From: Carallia brachiata
Taxonomy: Eukaryota; Streptophyta; Magnoliopsida; Malpighiales; Rhizophoraceae
DNA: 64,000 nt
Reading direction: 5' to 3'
Assembly (NCBI GenBank): GCA_021464245.1
Contig: JADCRB010000068.1
Coordinates: forward strand, 8,914,134 to 8,978,133
Part shown: piece after piece, positions 49,870 to 62,100 of the stretch
Numbering within the stretch: the stretch's first letter is position 1
Layout: every line of letters starts with the position of its first letter
Position numbers and translations under genes: made by a program
The notes under the pieces: model-generated
Databases searched by the model: none
What the model saw: the letters and a program-made list of their open reading frames with translations, nothing else
What the model was told of the DNA's origin: nothing

Positions 49870-50795
49870 ATCACTCTCTCTTGACCCTCTTTCTTCTCCT
49901 CTTCTCCTCCCTCCTCCTCTTTGATTGCTTATCTCTCTCTCCAACCTCTTCCTTTTCTTTCCTCTCATCCCCCTGCACAGTCTCTTCTCTTTCTCTCTAT
50001 GCTTGTTTTGGTTTTATTTCTCTCTAAATTTGCTTACATACGAGTCGCACACAACTTTCTCTCCACCAGATCTAGGTCCGCTACCTCTCCGCCATCATTT
50101 TTGATGCTGCAGCCGCCGCTACCTTTTGCTACCATTTTCGAACCAATCGCTGCCTTGCTGTCCGCCATTACTAGACTCAGATACCCTTGCTCCCTACCAT
50201 CGTCGCCGCAGTCGTCGTCAGCCACTACCACCGTTTTTGAAACTGCCATCGTCAACTAGTTGTTCACCACCATCAAATATGGATGTCCCATGCTATCTGC
50301 CATCCCCGTCGTTGGCGTTGCCGGCCACCGCTGGCGACACTGCCATTTACTATTTTTGTCCACTTTAGTTTAGGTTGTGAAGGGTTATATTGTATAACTT
50401 GCAATGACGTAGTATGTTGTTAGTTTGTTTTGTGATGCTTGTAGTTCAGTTTTTTGAGTAATCGTTGCTCGACTTAACCGGTTAATTTCCACCACGAATT
50501 CGCTAAAGTGCAGTATGTGCTATCTTTGACAGCATTTTCGGTTAGGCTAGATCTATCAAGAATCTGGTTTTTAGATAGATTTAGTTGCAATCTGATTTGT
50601 ACCCTCATTAGAAGGGTTTGTTTTAATGGGTTGTGTGTCTTGTTAATGAACAATCGTTTTAACCACATTAACTATAAGTCAGGTTGGCCGAATTATATTC
50701 CTACTTTGTGCATGTACCTCTGATGCTTTTGTATTGAATTTGTGTAGGACCTTGATTTATATTAATGCAACGATTTCCTGTATTCAACAAAAAAA
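49870..50795 (+). mobile_element. Dispersed retroelement (LINE-like), copy 2
   Basis: The 3' part (50400-50795) is homologous to 21060-21440 and ends ATTAATGCAACGATTTCC followed by an A-rich tail. The 5' part is CT-rich and then GCC/GTC-triplet rich (50060-50350), giving several short open frames with no recognised product. It is best explained as a truncated non-LTR retrotransposon or related non-coding element. Confidence 0.4.
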
Positions 50796-51823
50796 ATAGA
50801 GGCTTCATGTGCCTCCGAAAATCCTGCAAAACTAAAAGTCTCCCTTCTCTTAAATGACAAAATCCAATAATGTAAACAATAGAATTCCTAAAATAAGTTG
50901 ATTGATCATATCAGATTAAAACCACAATAATAATTGTAACGTGATAAAAACCTCAGCTTGGCCTTGGATGAGTTCAAACATAAATTATATATTAAACTTT
51001 AATATCTATAAATTAAGGGATAAGCAAAAAATTAGTCTTTTACGTTTGGTGTTTTTGCAATTAAGTCTTATACGTTTAGGTCATTTTAATTTAGTCCTAA
51101 ATTTTAATAGATTTACTTCAATTGTGAACAATTTTAGCTTTGACTATTAAATGCAGTCGTTGACTCTGTTTAAAAATTGCAAAAAATAAAGAGTATGCAT
51201 TAAAATTAAGCAAAATTACTATAAAAAAAAAAGAAAAAATACTCATCAAAACTTATACTAAAATATAATTTATTGAAACAATATATTCCAAAAATCAGAA
51301 ACTCAAAGAGATCGATCTAAACGCTAAAAATTAAAAAGCATGATTGAGTACAAAAGAAACAAAAATAACAACACCCAAAGGGAAAAAATAATCTAAATCC
51401 TAAAAAATGCCAATGACAGATTCAACACTGACGTAAATTTACATACATAATCAATTCCTCAGATGAATGAGTGTTTCCAGGTGAGAGAGACAAAATCGAA
51501 CCATTGATTTTACTTTTTAAAAAAAAAAATGTAGACTCTAACATTAACCCTAAATTGATACAAACAGACGAACAACACAAGAAAAAGGAATAAACAAATT
51601 ATAAATCCCTAATTTACTTGGAAATTTATTCTTTTGGAAGTGAAAATTTGACATTTTCTAACCAAATCAAAGCTTTGTTGTTTTTTTTTTTTTTTGGTCA
51701 TAAAAATACGAAGATATGGGTGGTGTCTCACAATCCCGTTAGGAAGTATTGCCCCTGCTCCAAGGGTAACCTATGGACTGCTTGGATGGTTACAGTATAA
51801 CCTAGTATTACAAATGAGAGGAG
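50796..51823. other. Intergenic region before the MULE
   Basis: No gene recognised; AT-rich with a poly-T run near 51680. Small ORFs (50941-51150, 51618-51800) lack any recognisable similarity. Confidence 0.4.
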
Positions 51824-51833
51824 TATGTTTAGC
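51824..51833. repeat. MULE target-site duplication, left
   Basis: TATGTTTAGC, identical to 57223-57232. Confidence 0.92.
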
Positions 51834-51918
51834 GGGAAATTTACCTCCACCATCCTTAACTTTGTCTTTATTAGAAAAAACATACCGTATTATCAGAAAT
51901 TACAGAAAACATACCAAA
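51834..51918 (+). repeat. MULE terminal inverted repeat, left
   Basis: It begins GGGAAATTTACC and includes AAAAAACATACCGTATTATC. It aligns along its whole length with the reverse complement of 57138-57222. Confidence 0.9.
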
Positions 51919-52365
51919 TTATGAATGCGGTTACAAAAAACATACTCCGTTAAAGAGCCATTTGTAGACATCCATTTTAATAACAAAAATGCCATTATAA
52001 TTGCCACAAAGGGTCCAAAATACCCTAAATACATAATTGACTAAATATAGCCGTTGGGTCAACAAAAATAGAGAACAATAGGCTACTACAAAACAACAAA
52101 ATATGTCTCTTATCTGCAAAAGCAAAAAATAACCGTTGGATTCTCCAGCCAAAGCACCGTTGGACCTACATTTATAAAAACCAGCACCAGCATCCTTCTC
52201 AACCTCCTTCAAAAACCCAAATTGTCATCTCTCTTTTTTACAGCAAAACAGCAACACAATTTCATCGTTCACAACCTCCTTCAACACGCCAGAAACTTCA
52301 ATTACAGCCAGGTAGCTCCCCCTTTTACAGCAAAAACAGCAAAATCTTTATTTGAAGCCAACAAA

Positions 52366-52842
52366 ATGTCCATGTCCAGCGCAAACTCCATGAATTTTGA
52401 AGGGCCAAAGTTCAGAAATATTTCATGCAAAACATGCAAGAAAAGAGCAGCAGTGAAAGTGAGTGAGTCAGAAAAGAATAAAAATAAGCTATATTATTGC
52501 TGTGAAGATAGGAACTGCAGTGCAAGCTTCCTAGGCTGGTGTGTACCCATTTACAAGCAAAGTGAAGAGCATGCAGAAGCTAATGAAACTCAGTATCCAA
52601 CAACAAGAATAGAAACTGAAGTGGACATAACATCTATAATGGGTGAAGTGCAATTAGTGAGAGTAGAGCTTAGGAAGTTAAATAACAAAATACATAACTT
52701 AGGAATGCAAACTACTTATGTTAAGATGATTGGGCTGATTTTGATATGTTGTACACTCATACTTTATGTGTTAATCATTGTTTCAATTGTTATTTATTTA
52801 AATAAATTGCATATTAAGGATACATATTTTAACATACCATAA
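52366..52842 (+). CDS. GRF-type zinc-finger, coiled-coil, membrane protein carried by the MULE (158 aa)
   Basis: The protein begins at ATG 52366 (MSMSSANSMNFEGP); an upstream open extension to 52222 has only a TTG start and may be leader or a spliced exon. Residues 18-58 form a GRF-like zinc finger: ISCKTCKKRAAVKVSE, then KLYYCCEDRNCSASFLGW, with C-x2-C and C-x5-C spacing and the conserved aromatic/Trp. A charged helical stretch follows (EVQLVRVELRKLNNKIHNLG, probable coiled coil). A single transmembrane helix at about residues 121-145 (MIGLILICCTLILYVLIIV) lies close to the C-terminus, so a tail-anchored form is plausible. Small plant GRF proteins of this kind (At4g04775-like) are known, but their function is not. 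Its stop codon lies 3 bp from the stop of the opposing transposase. The frame is fully open, unlike the transposase. Confidence 0.75.
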   Translation: MSMSSANSMNFEGPKFRNISCKTCKKRAAVKVSESEKNKNKLYYCCEDRNCSASFLGWCVPIYKQSEEHAEANETQYPTTRIETEVDITSIMGEVQLVRVELRKLNNKIHNLGMQTTYVKMIGLILICCTLILYVLIIVSIVIYLNKLHIKDTYFNIP

Positions 52843-52845
52843 AAT

Positions 52846-55800
52846 TCATTGGGCTTGTTGTGATGCTGATGGCTGTGAATGAGATATACTAGCTTCTTGT
52901 GAGGCTCCTTGAGATGGCAAGTTATGATCCTAAAATAAAGCATAAACATAATTGAGGATTTACTAATAATTGAACTAAATAAACAGCAACACAAAATACA
53001 TAAATAAGATGTACCTTTTTTGACTTCTTACCATCACCTTTGCTAGTTTGTTTTCTCTTTTTACCTTGTCGGGTATTAGGAGTTGTACTGCCCCCAGGTA
53101 CAGGCTGCATACCACCATTTTGTAAATTAAACTAAGTGCATATTACATTAGAATATATTATATTATAATATTAATTACTTACCTCTTTACATGTTCTCGC
53201 ATTGTGTCCATATTTCTTACATCTCCCACATGTTACTGTGCAAGACCTCATCCGGGGTTGTTTCTCCTCACCCTTTTCCCTTGTCCTCAACCTTTTTGGC
53301 CTGCCAGGTTTCCTCTTCAAGGGAGGAGGTTGTATCCGTTTAGCTCCCTCAATAAGATCCAAGTTTGTTTCAAAAAGAGGGTGGATCATATTCTTGTGGG
53401 CAGCAAGATAGTTCTTCACAGTGAAATAATCATCACATAGATCCTCCAAGTTCATCCTCATATAGTTTGCACAAGCTGCAACATGCTTGCATGGAATCCC
53501 ACTCACTATCCATGCTCTACAACTACAATTCTTTGTTTTCAAATTTACTGAAAACTTATCAGATTCTTCAATGACCTGAAATTCTTCATTACTTGCTGGC
53601 ACCAACTTCAAAAACCTAGCAGCTGTGGATACCTTTTCTAACATTTCCTTCACTTTTGGTGTGACCCTACCCTGCCAAGATGCAGCCTTGGCATATCGCC
53701 TATGCAGTCTAGCCATCAATTTCATTCGAATATTTTCTAAGAGTGTGAGGATGGGTTTATTTCTAAATTTTCCAATCCAATGGTTAAAGGATTCTGTCAT
53801 GTTATTGGTAACATGGTTACACTTCACTCTCTCATCATATGTCCATCTACACCACTCTTCTGATTTTGTGTGCCTAAGCCACTTAACAGGATCATCATTT
53901 CCAACAACCATAGCAATTTCATGCATAGCCTTCTGGTGGTCACTATGACAGTATGACTTACATGCATCCAAAATAGCTTTCTTAACTCTAAACCAGGCCA
54001 TTTACATCTAAAATTTGCATACAAATGCCTAGCACATTTTCTATGAACTGCCCAACCAAAGTGTTTATCTACAGCATTTATAATTCCCTACACCAAGCAT
54101 AAAAAACAGATTAGATTATATGACGTTAAACATATTACAAAGAAAGTACATCAATTAGAAAAACTTACTGACCTTTTGTCTATCTGACATGAAAGTAAGT
54201 GGCTTTCTTTCTATGTCATCTCTAATTGCATCATGTAGAAGGTCCAAGAACCAATTCCAACTGTCAATGCTCTCTTTTTCCACCACGGCAAATGCAATTG
54301 GGAAGATCCCCATGTTGCCATCTACAGAGACTGCTGAAAGAAGACAACCACCATATGGACCTTTTAAAAAGCATCCATCTAACCCTATAAATGGCCTACA
54401 ACCATCAACAAATCCATCCCTAGATGCCTTGTAACATATAAATATTCTTTCAAATATGGGCGGGGAAGTATCATTCACATCTCTCTCCACATATTTGAAT
54501 TTAGCTATGATCCCAGGATTTGTTGCTATTAGGTGGTCAACATATTGGGGCAACTTGAGGAAAGAATCATGATGTGATCCATCAATCCAATCTATAGCTA
54601 TTTGCTTACCCCTCCACACCTTATGTGGGTGTGGCTCAACTCCATAGGGTTCTTTCAAACACTTGAACATTAGCTCATTGCTCATGTCCGGATCTGCACG
54701 AAGGAAAGGCAACAGAACCCTTGCTATCCATTTTGCAGTGGCTGTCCTAACTTTCTCCAGCCTGACACAAGTGTGCTTATTGATTAATTTCTTGATCATA
54801 AATGTATCCCAGGACCAGCTACCTTAGAAGCCCATATATAAAAAGGGCACCCATCTGCAGCACATTTAGCCCCCACTGCTTCCTTCTGATTTTTTTATAA
54901 ATGAAGTTAATGCCTTCCCAAACTGCATATTCTTTCAATACTTCTCTAAAATGATACACATCTTTAAAAATGTGCATCACCTCCAAAACTACTCTACCTC
55001 CTTCCTGTGGCCTAAATGTTTTGCCTTTTATCCCAAAAGTTGGATCAACTTTTTTTAAATTAATTTTTTTCTCTTCCCCATCCTCTTCCACCGAAATTTC
55101 TCCATCTGAACCAGTGTTATCTGATTCATTACTATCCAGGTCCCAATCGTCACTGTCACTACCATCAAAACCACCTCCAAGTTTAATACCATCAACAATC
55201 CTTTCTGCTTTTGCATCTAGCATTTTATCCTCATCAACAGCTTCTTTTAGCCACTCATCATCATCGGATTCAGTATACACAAACTCTTCATCTGAAACTC
55301 TAAAATCCGAATCGTCACTATCATTATCATCAGATCTCTCATCATTCTCTTCTAAAGTTGGATGCTTTTGTCCTCCACTCCTACCGATGCAAGACCCCTC
55401 CTCAGTTTTCTTCCCATTTTTCTTTATTTCTTCACTTTGTTTTCTCACCTTCCCAGGCTGTGACCCACCTTGCTTCTTAGTTGCAGGGCTCTTAGCCTGC
55501 TTAGAAGGACTATCTGAAGTCACCTTGCTGGGTTGTGAAGCACTAATAGTTTGCCCACTATAAGCCAGCTTTTTCTTAGACTTTGGTGTTTTAGCCACAG
55601 ACTTTTTGGCTAGTTGTTTAACCTTTTTTCCAGAACTAGGTGTGTATTGTCCACTAAGATTCTGCATTTCACTAGGATTGGGACTAACACCCTTGCGCCC
55701 ATGCACATCATCTTTTTCCTTATTCTGTTGCTCATTCTTGTCACTCACAGGATGCAAGATTTGCAATGGAACATCAACTCCAAATGTTTTCCCATAATCT

Positions 55801-56190
55801 TTACCACTTGGACCCTCATCTATAACTTTAAGCCTCCACAAGACATAATTCCTAGCAATCTTGGACAACTCAGACTGCTGCAAAAGAACTTCATCAACTT
55901 TGGTTTCAGATCTAATAGGTGCATCAGGTAGCTTGAACTGTAGAGGCTTGGAGTGTGAATCTGCTTTGAGGTATAAATGTAGTTTGTCACTCTTCTCACT
56001 ATCAACTACCTTCAGCAAATCAGCATCATTTTTAATTTCTATGCTCCTATTAGTTGCAAGAGAGAATCCTTTTTTCCACATCGAAAAGTAACTTGCAGAT
56101 CTTTAAAATCTCAATAAAACTGGCATAGTCTTTGTCTGGTATTTCTAAGACTTCCTGTTTGTCTCCATAATGGACGACAAAAGTAAACAT
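52846..56190 (-). pseudogene. mudrA-type MULE transposase, frameshifted
   Basis: DDE transposase that would bind TIRs and cut and insert the element in the nucleus. It starts at ATG 56190 (MFTFVVHYGDKQ), followed by a PB1-like region with WKKGFSL and an acidic/Ser/Lys-rich linker. Then come a MULE catalytic core (FIGLDGCFLKGPYGGC with the first Asp, FMSDRQKG with the second, NNMTESFNHW with the Glu), a SWIM zinc motif (CSCRAWIVSGIPCKH) and a CCHC knuckle (CGRCKKYGHNARTC). Introns are visible after DRQK (54180-54090 region) and after TCKE (53188). The final exons at about 53104-53014 and 52928-52846 encode a Lys-rich then Ser/Gln-rich tail. Frame breaks occur near 56100, at the T7 run 54890-54896, near 54800-54815 and near 53958-53975. 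All catalytic residues remain, so the damage looks recent or partly due to sequencing. Confidence 0.85.
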
Positions 56191-57137
56191 GGTGGTCCCT
56201 GTCAAACAGAATTCAGAAATAAACAAACTTACTGGACAAACTCTTAAAACAAAAATTAAAGTGGTCCCAAACTCCAAAACTAACATAACGTTCTTTCCCT
56301 TCACTAAAGCTAGCCCAACAATTACTTATGTTTAAAAATTGCTCTTTTTGTAATCCCACACTTCAGAATATTAATTAAAACACCTACAACAAATAAATTT
56401 GAACTTTTCGAGAATAAGAAAAGGGAATTCTCGAATCATTTGGGTCAGCAAATTGAGAAGCATCAAATTACACTTTGTTTGTCTGGTAGCCTATGACAAA
56501 TGTCCACCAAAATTCACCCCTTCTCAATTCATCCAATTTCCAAATTGTCTAGTCAATGTCTAAAAAAAAATTAGCGAAAATGAATATGCAAGGTCCAAAT
56601 TTATCCAAATCGTGTAAGACAAATACCCACCGAAAATCAAATGTCCAAAAAAAATTGATTAAACAAAATGGGTGTGCAAGGTCACAAAAAAATTTAAAAT
56701 GATATTTATTTTGCAGTAGAAAAAAAATCTTTAATTAAACTAATAATAAGAAAGAAAAAACTTACCTTTTCAAATGGAGAAACTGAACAACCCAAATCCC
56801 CACAAGTGATGGTCCCCAACGGCTTCTTTTGTCGGGAAACAAACAGAATCTTTTGGGCGACGGTCGGCTGCAACAGATAGAAGGCGAAATAAATAGACAG
56901 ATTTTAGTATTTTGAATGCTGGGCTACTCGATAATTAAAGATTTTGATAGATTTTAGTCAATAATTTTGGTGATGATTGTGAATGATTTTGGGTTCAAAA
57001 GTTTGAGAGAATCGGCTGTTTGAGAGAAAAGAAGAAATTAGGGTTGGGTTTGCCTGATGGCCCCATCATTTTCTTTATATACGAAGGCTTTGTTGTCTTT
57101 TCACATGTTCCGTCTTGTTTGGTTAACTGTCGTTAGT

Positions 57138-57222
57138 CTCAATATGTTTTTTATAATTTCTGATAACACGGTATGTTTTTTGTAATAAGGCCAAAGTTGA
57201 GGATGCTATGGGTAAATTACTC
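57138..57222 (-). repeat. MULE terminal inverted repeat, right
   Basis: The reverse complement begins GAGTAATTTACC and includes AAAAAACATACCGTGTTATC, matching the left repeat. Confidence 0.9.
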
Positions 57223-57232
57223 TATGTTTAGC
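57223..57232. repeat. MULE target-site duplication, right
   Basis: TATGTTTAGC, identical to 51824-51833. Confidence 0.92.
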
Positions 57233-59131
57233 CCCACCAAACGCCCTGACAGCCTTCAAACTCAAAACTTTTGATTTGATAACGTTCGACGTTTACCACT
57301 AGACCACAACGATTGGTGGTTGTTTGTTTTTTCTTTTTCAATTGAGAGAAGACAAAGGAGATGGAAAGCAACTAGAGTTGCAAAATGAATTTATAGTGTG
57401 TTTGGATTGAGAGAAATATGTAGAAAAAAAAATTATGAAAAAAAAGTTGCAAATAAACTTATTTAGATAAGTGAGAAAGTTGTGAGAAAAAAAATAATGA
57501 AAAAGAAAAATGAATAATAATTTGTGAAAGAAAAAAGTTATGAGAAAAATAAGTTTTTTGGATAAATAAGAAAATTAAGAGAAAGAAAATGATTAGAATG
57601 AAAAAATGAATAATAATTTGTAAGAGAAAAAATTGTAAAAAAAATAAATTATTTAGATAAATAAAAAAATTGTGAGAAAAAATTATAAAAAATTTAAAAA
57701 TAATAATTTATGTTTGTTTCCCTTTATATATATCTAATATCAATATTATAAATAGGTAGTTGAGAGAAAGCTCCTCCTTAATTCACTCCTTAATTTTAAT
57801 GCAAAATTTTTTTTCTCCTTATTGCATTTATTAACTTTAATGCAAAAAAATTTTTGAAAAAAAACTCTCAACATTATTGGCTAAATAACTCTCTCTATTA
57901 TTGAAAAAAACTGCTTCTCATCTTTAGCCAAACTCATGCTCATCTTTGCCTGCAATTTAATTCTTGGTTGATATATAACAAGCAAACACTTCTCTAACAT
58001 CGTCACTCTCTATCAAGTTGTCCAGCAATATGACTCTCCACCATCTTTCTAAGAAAGCCAGAAACCACTTTTCTCTCTATTAAGCTCCCCATCGATCCTC
58101 CTTATACTCATCTTTGTACCGATGGCAATGGACAAGAGCCTTTTTCTTTCAAGCTCCCCATCTTCCTCTCTCTCTCTATCAAGCCAAGTCAATCTTGCAA
58201 TGCTTGGGTAAGGCCATTTGTGAGCTCGGCTGGAAGTAAGACCTGACATCGTCGTCTCCACCAAGATCTTCTAGGGAGGGCTCAAAATCGATGACAAGGG
58301 CCTCTCCGGGAAGCATATATGTCGAGGGTGCTAAGACCTTCCTTAAGCATCTTGATATGAACATTACTGCTATTGGTTGGTTTTTCTTTCTTTTCTTTAA
58401 TCTTAGTGTTTGGGATTTGAGTTTTTGGTTTTGTGAAGGAATGGTAGGTTTGGCAGCTAGTTCATGACAAGAATTCCGACTATAAAATTATAAGCCTTTT
58501 AGCTTTAGAGCTATGTAAGGCCTTCAAGAGATTGAGTTGAATTTTATATATATATATATATATGGCATTATAGTTATTTTTACATTTTCCATGTTATCTA
58601 ACAGCTATTAATCAAAGTATGTTTTTTTTTTTTTTATAATTTTTAAAACTAGTAAATGTAATTTATAATTATACCTTAAAGTTAAGGTGTCAATTATAAA
58701 TTTCCCTCCTCGTGGGAAGACCATTTCATGCTAACCGATGCAAATGATTTTTCACTCAGCGGTCCTATCCGAACTAGTTTATGCTTGGCTGAATGCCGGT
58801 TTCTATCACTTTGTCATTAGTGACGTCTAAAGTTTGCACACTCAATTGAAAAATGTACACTCGTTTTTTATTCAATCATAACCGTTACCAATCAAACTAC
58901 AACCAATACAAACTGCTGGAAGCTCCGGAAGCAATATTCTCACAGCATAATGTTTTTGCAAAATAGACAATCAAACCATATACAACATTAGTACTGTCTA
59001 AAACCAGCTTAATTCGACTGTGAATAACCGACTAGGATCCAACAGCAGTTCAACCCTTTTTTTTTCCTTTTTTTCCTCAGACATGTTCTGGGAATCGGCA
59101 CCCTTGTGAGTATAGGACTAGATGTTCCAAA
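57233..59131. other. Intergenic region between MULE and FREE1
   Basis: An A/G-rich repeat at about 57395-57722 is related in reverse orientation to 20438-20722. A short TA microsatellite lies at 58545-58562. Minus-strand ORFs at 58049-58264 and 58179-58364 overlap in two frames and are not recognised. Near 58830 the sequence becomes the likely FREE1 3' flank. Confidence 0.4.
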
Positions 59132-62100
59132 TCAGCGAGCACTAACAAGGAATGGATGTTGACAGACTCCACACTCAATAGTCTCAGATCCCGAACTGGG
59201 AACCTGGACCTGTACAACAGTGTAAACAATGTCAAAAATCAAATCTACTAAGTAAACGGAGAAACAAATACTTAATGACCACCAGAAAGCTTTTCAAACC
59301 TGCAGATGGACAGTGCAAGTGGGACAGGCAACTTCCTTCATCCGCCTCCCATCAGACTTGGATCCTGTGAAAGCAAATCACTAAACTGAACTAAATATTT
59401 GGATTCAGTTTGCATGGTGTGCAGCTAAATCACAAGAACAATAAGGCAGCTCCACTAAATCCTTTTTCTTTTTGCTTTTTCATATATGTTGGACAGGCTT
59501 TTTGCAATCCAAATTTAGGCTTAACCCACAACCATGCCTCTTGATCATCACATGGATGGTTTACATCCACAAACAATTAAATTTGAACTTTTTGATCCTA
59601 GTGGCAACTTATTAATGGATAGACCTCAGTTACAGACTGTCACTAAAAAAAAACTTCTTCCATCATATTTATTATCTTCAATCAACCAGTTACCTGATGA
59701 TAACTTCCGATTTTTCTCCATCTCCTCCTGTCACAAAAAGTCATCGATTGTTAAAATCTACATAATTATTTGGTAACAAAAGATATTAATTTGGAATTTC
59801 AAACAAACTTCAACAAACATCGCAATTAGGCTCCACAAAACAAGCATAGCAGGAAAGCTAGAATTGTATTTGTCACCTGAAGCTTCTTTGCAAGATCCTC
59901 ATGACTCCGCAATCCTGCCGACTTATTAGCTGCTTCCTTGGCATTACTTAACCTCTGAGTCACTTCCGCCTGAAAGATAGCAACTCTTCATGAACTGCTG
60001 ACAGGACAAGTAGCCTAAACAGCCATGATTTTCCCATAAAAAGAACTTGTCAAGGCCATCCAGTTCAAGGGAAATAACTTTCAGCAGCTTCATCGCCCAT
60101 ACCACCAATACAGTCTACTAAATTAGTACAAGACTCTAAACAGGACTGAACACTACAGTCTCTAGCATCATTTCCAACTTATCTTTGGCCACATGAACCT
60201 GGTGGACACTCTCATCAAATTTTATCCCAAAGTCAATCTGGGATATATGCATAGCCACAAGAACCTAAAAATTCAATGGCACAAGGATTTTTTTCTGTGT
60301 AATCAAGATATATTACTTTTGCATCCTTACAAGAAAAATGATTCCACACCCCCTAGCATATCAGTACCAAGAAAAATAACTTCAAAATGGAATACAGTAG
60401 AATGCTAATATGCACTGGCATATCCACCCAACAAGAGCAAAGGAATATACATGAAAATATAGTACGCACCATGCAGCGGTCACAAACTCTAACAGGCTGA
60501 GCATTCTCATCGGAGGTAAGAGCAATTCTCCCGTGGGTACATTTATCGCAGAAAATATCTCCACAATTTCTGCAGTGATGCTGAGATATATAGAGAAGGG
60601 GATAGATATTATATCTACAACAAAACTTGTACAGAGTAACAACACATAAACATCCACAAAAAATAAATCTACCTTGCGCACAAAAGGCCCAAAATCTGTT
60701 CCACATGCTGTACACTTTGAAACAGCTTCATCAGGTACCTGCGCATGGATAATTATATAAGCAACCACGAACATCAAGTTTCACAAATAAAAAATAAAAA
60801 AGGCAGCGAGATGCAAAAGCCAATATGCATCTGTTGACAATTGAAAAGGATGCATGGTTTATTTTTACCCAGTGATCCTTCTCCTCATTGTTTGGCTTCA
60901 TCAAGTTCATCCAATCAACCAAACCTTTCTTCTTCTCTGTAGGCTGTTCAGTTGTCCTTGAAGAATCAGAAGGTCTACTTGTTCCACCCATTTCCTTGAC
61001 CTGTATTTTAAGGACAGGGAAAACGAAATGATGCTTCATTAACAAACATCAGGAAGACAAGTATGTAAAACTGCAACATAGAAAGAGCTTTTAAACAAAT
61101 ACATGTGACACTAATCAACAGTAAACAATCTACAAAAGAATTTGCAGTCATCATATAACAAGACAACCCAAGGATAAATAATCTCTCATGACATAACGTG
61201 TCTTTTGATCATCCAACCTGCACAGTTGCTGCTGTCACTGTATCAAGAAGAGCATTTGTAGTATAACTATTTGATTGGAGTCTGATACGTCTCGGCTCAA
61301 TATCCACAGAGCTCTTAGACCAAAATGCCAAAGTAGATGGATCAGAAACCTACAAATGATGTGAGTGTTAAAGAAGCTAAAATGACAAAGATACTCATAA
61401 AGTGGACATAAACGAAGAACTGGCTTACTTCGCATCTTGTGATGTTCTCAAGAGGATATATTCTCCAGGTTCGACCTGTACTGGGATCAAGCATACGAAT
61501 ACCATCCAAACCAATCTACAGGAAAAACATAAGAAAAAAAAAAAAGTCGATAATATAAAATGCAGAGCACATTTCAGTGGAGCTCGTACGTCAGGGCAAA
61601 AAAACATTATGGTTCGGGGTTCCGTTGCACAAGACATTCATACCCACTGACTAAACAATGTAACAGAAGCAAACTAATCACCCACGCATACAATCAGAAA
61701 ATTTGGAGCATGTTTCAGCCAGTTATCCTACATTCATTTTCACATGTTCACCATAAATAGATGAGCGCGTTCACATTGAACAGGCCTTATATACAAACAA
61801 AATTTGACTGCTAAGGCATACCCAATTGCACGCAGTGTTAGACACACATATTACCATCAAACTCACTATCAGTGTAAAAATAAGTCAAGTCAAAGAACAA
61901 TCAAATCGTGTTACAAAGACAAGAAAATGAATAACTAAAATCTTACATACAACAATGCACAAATATCAAAGTCGTCGATAAGCAATTCAATTATCCTAGA
62001 CCATTAAAATGAAGGCAGGCAACAAATTCAATCTAGAGAATGCCATACCTGACAGAGAACATCCATGGTAGTCTGGCCTGCGCTTTCAGCCAACAGCTTA

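Larger units (their letters stand above)
51834..57222. mobile_element. Mutator-like element (MULE) with two convergent genes
   Basis: The 5389-bp element is bounded by about 85-bp terminal inverted repeats (51834-51918 and 57138-57222) and flanked by an identical 10-bp target duplication, TATGTTTAGC (51824-51833 and 57223-57232), as expected for Mutator insertions. It carries a minus-strand mudrA-type transposase with frameshifts (56190-52846) and a plus-strand gene for a GRF zinc-finger membrane protein (52366-52842). The two genes converge and their stop codons are 3 bp apart. Intact target duplications and well-matched ends indicate a fairly young insertion. Confidence 0.93.

Noticed and set aside
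57260..57330. tRNA-like phrase on the minus strand (GTGGTCTAGTGGTAAACG)
   Set aside because: It resembles an A box, but no cloverleaf or B box could be drawn, so it is not called as a tRNA or SINE.
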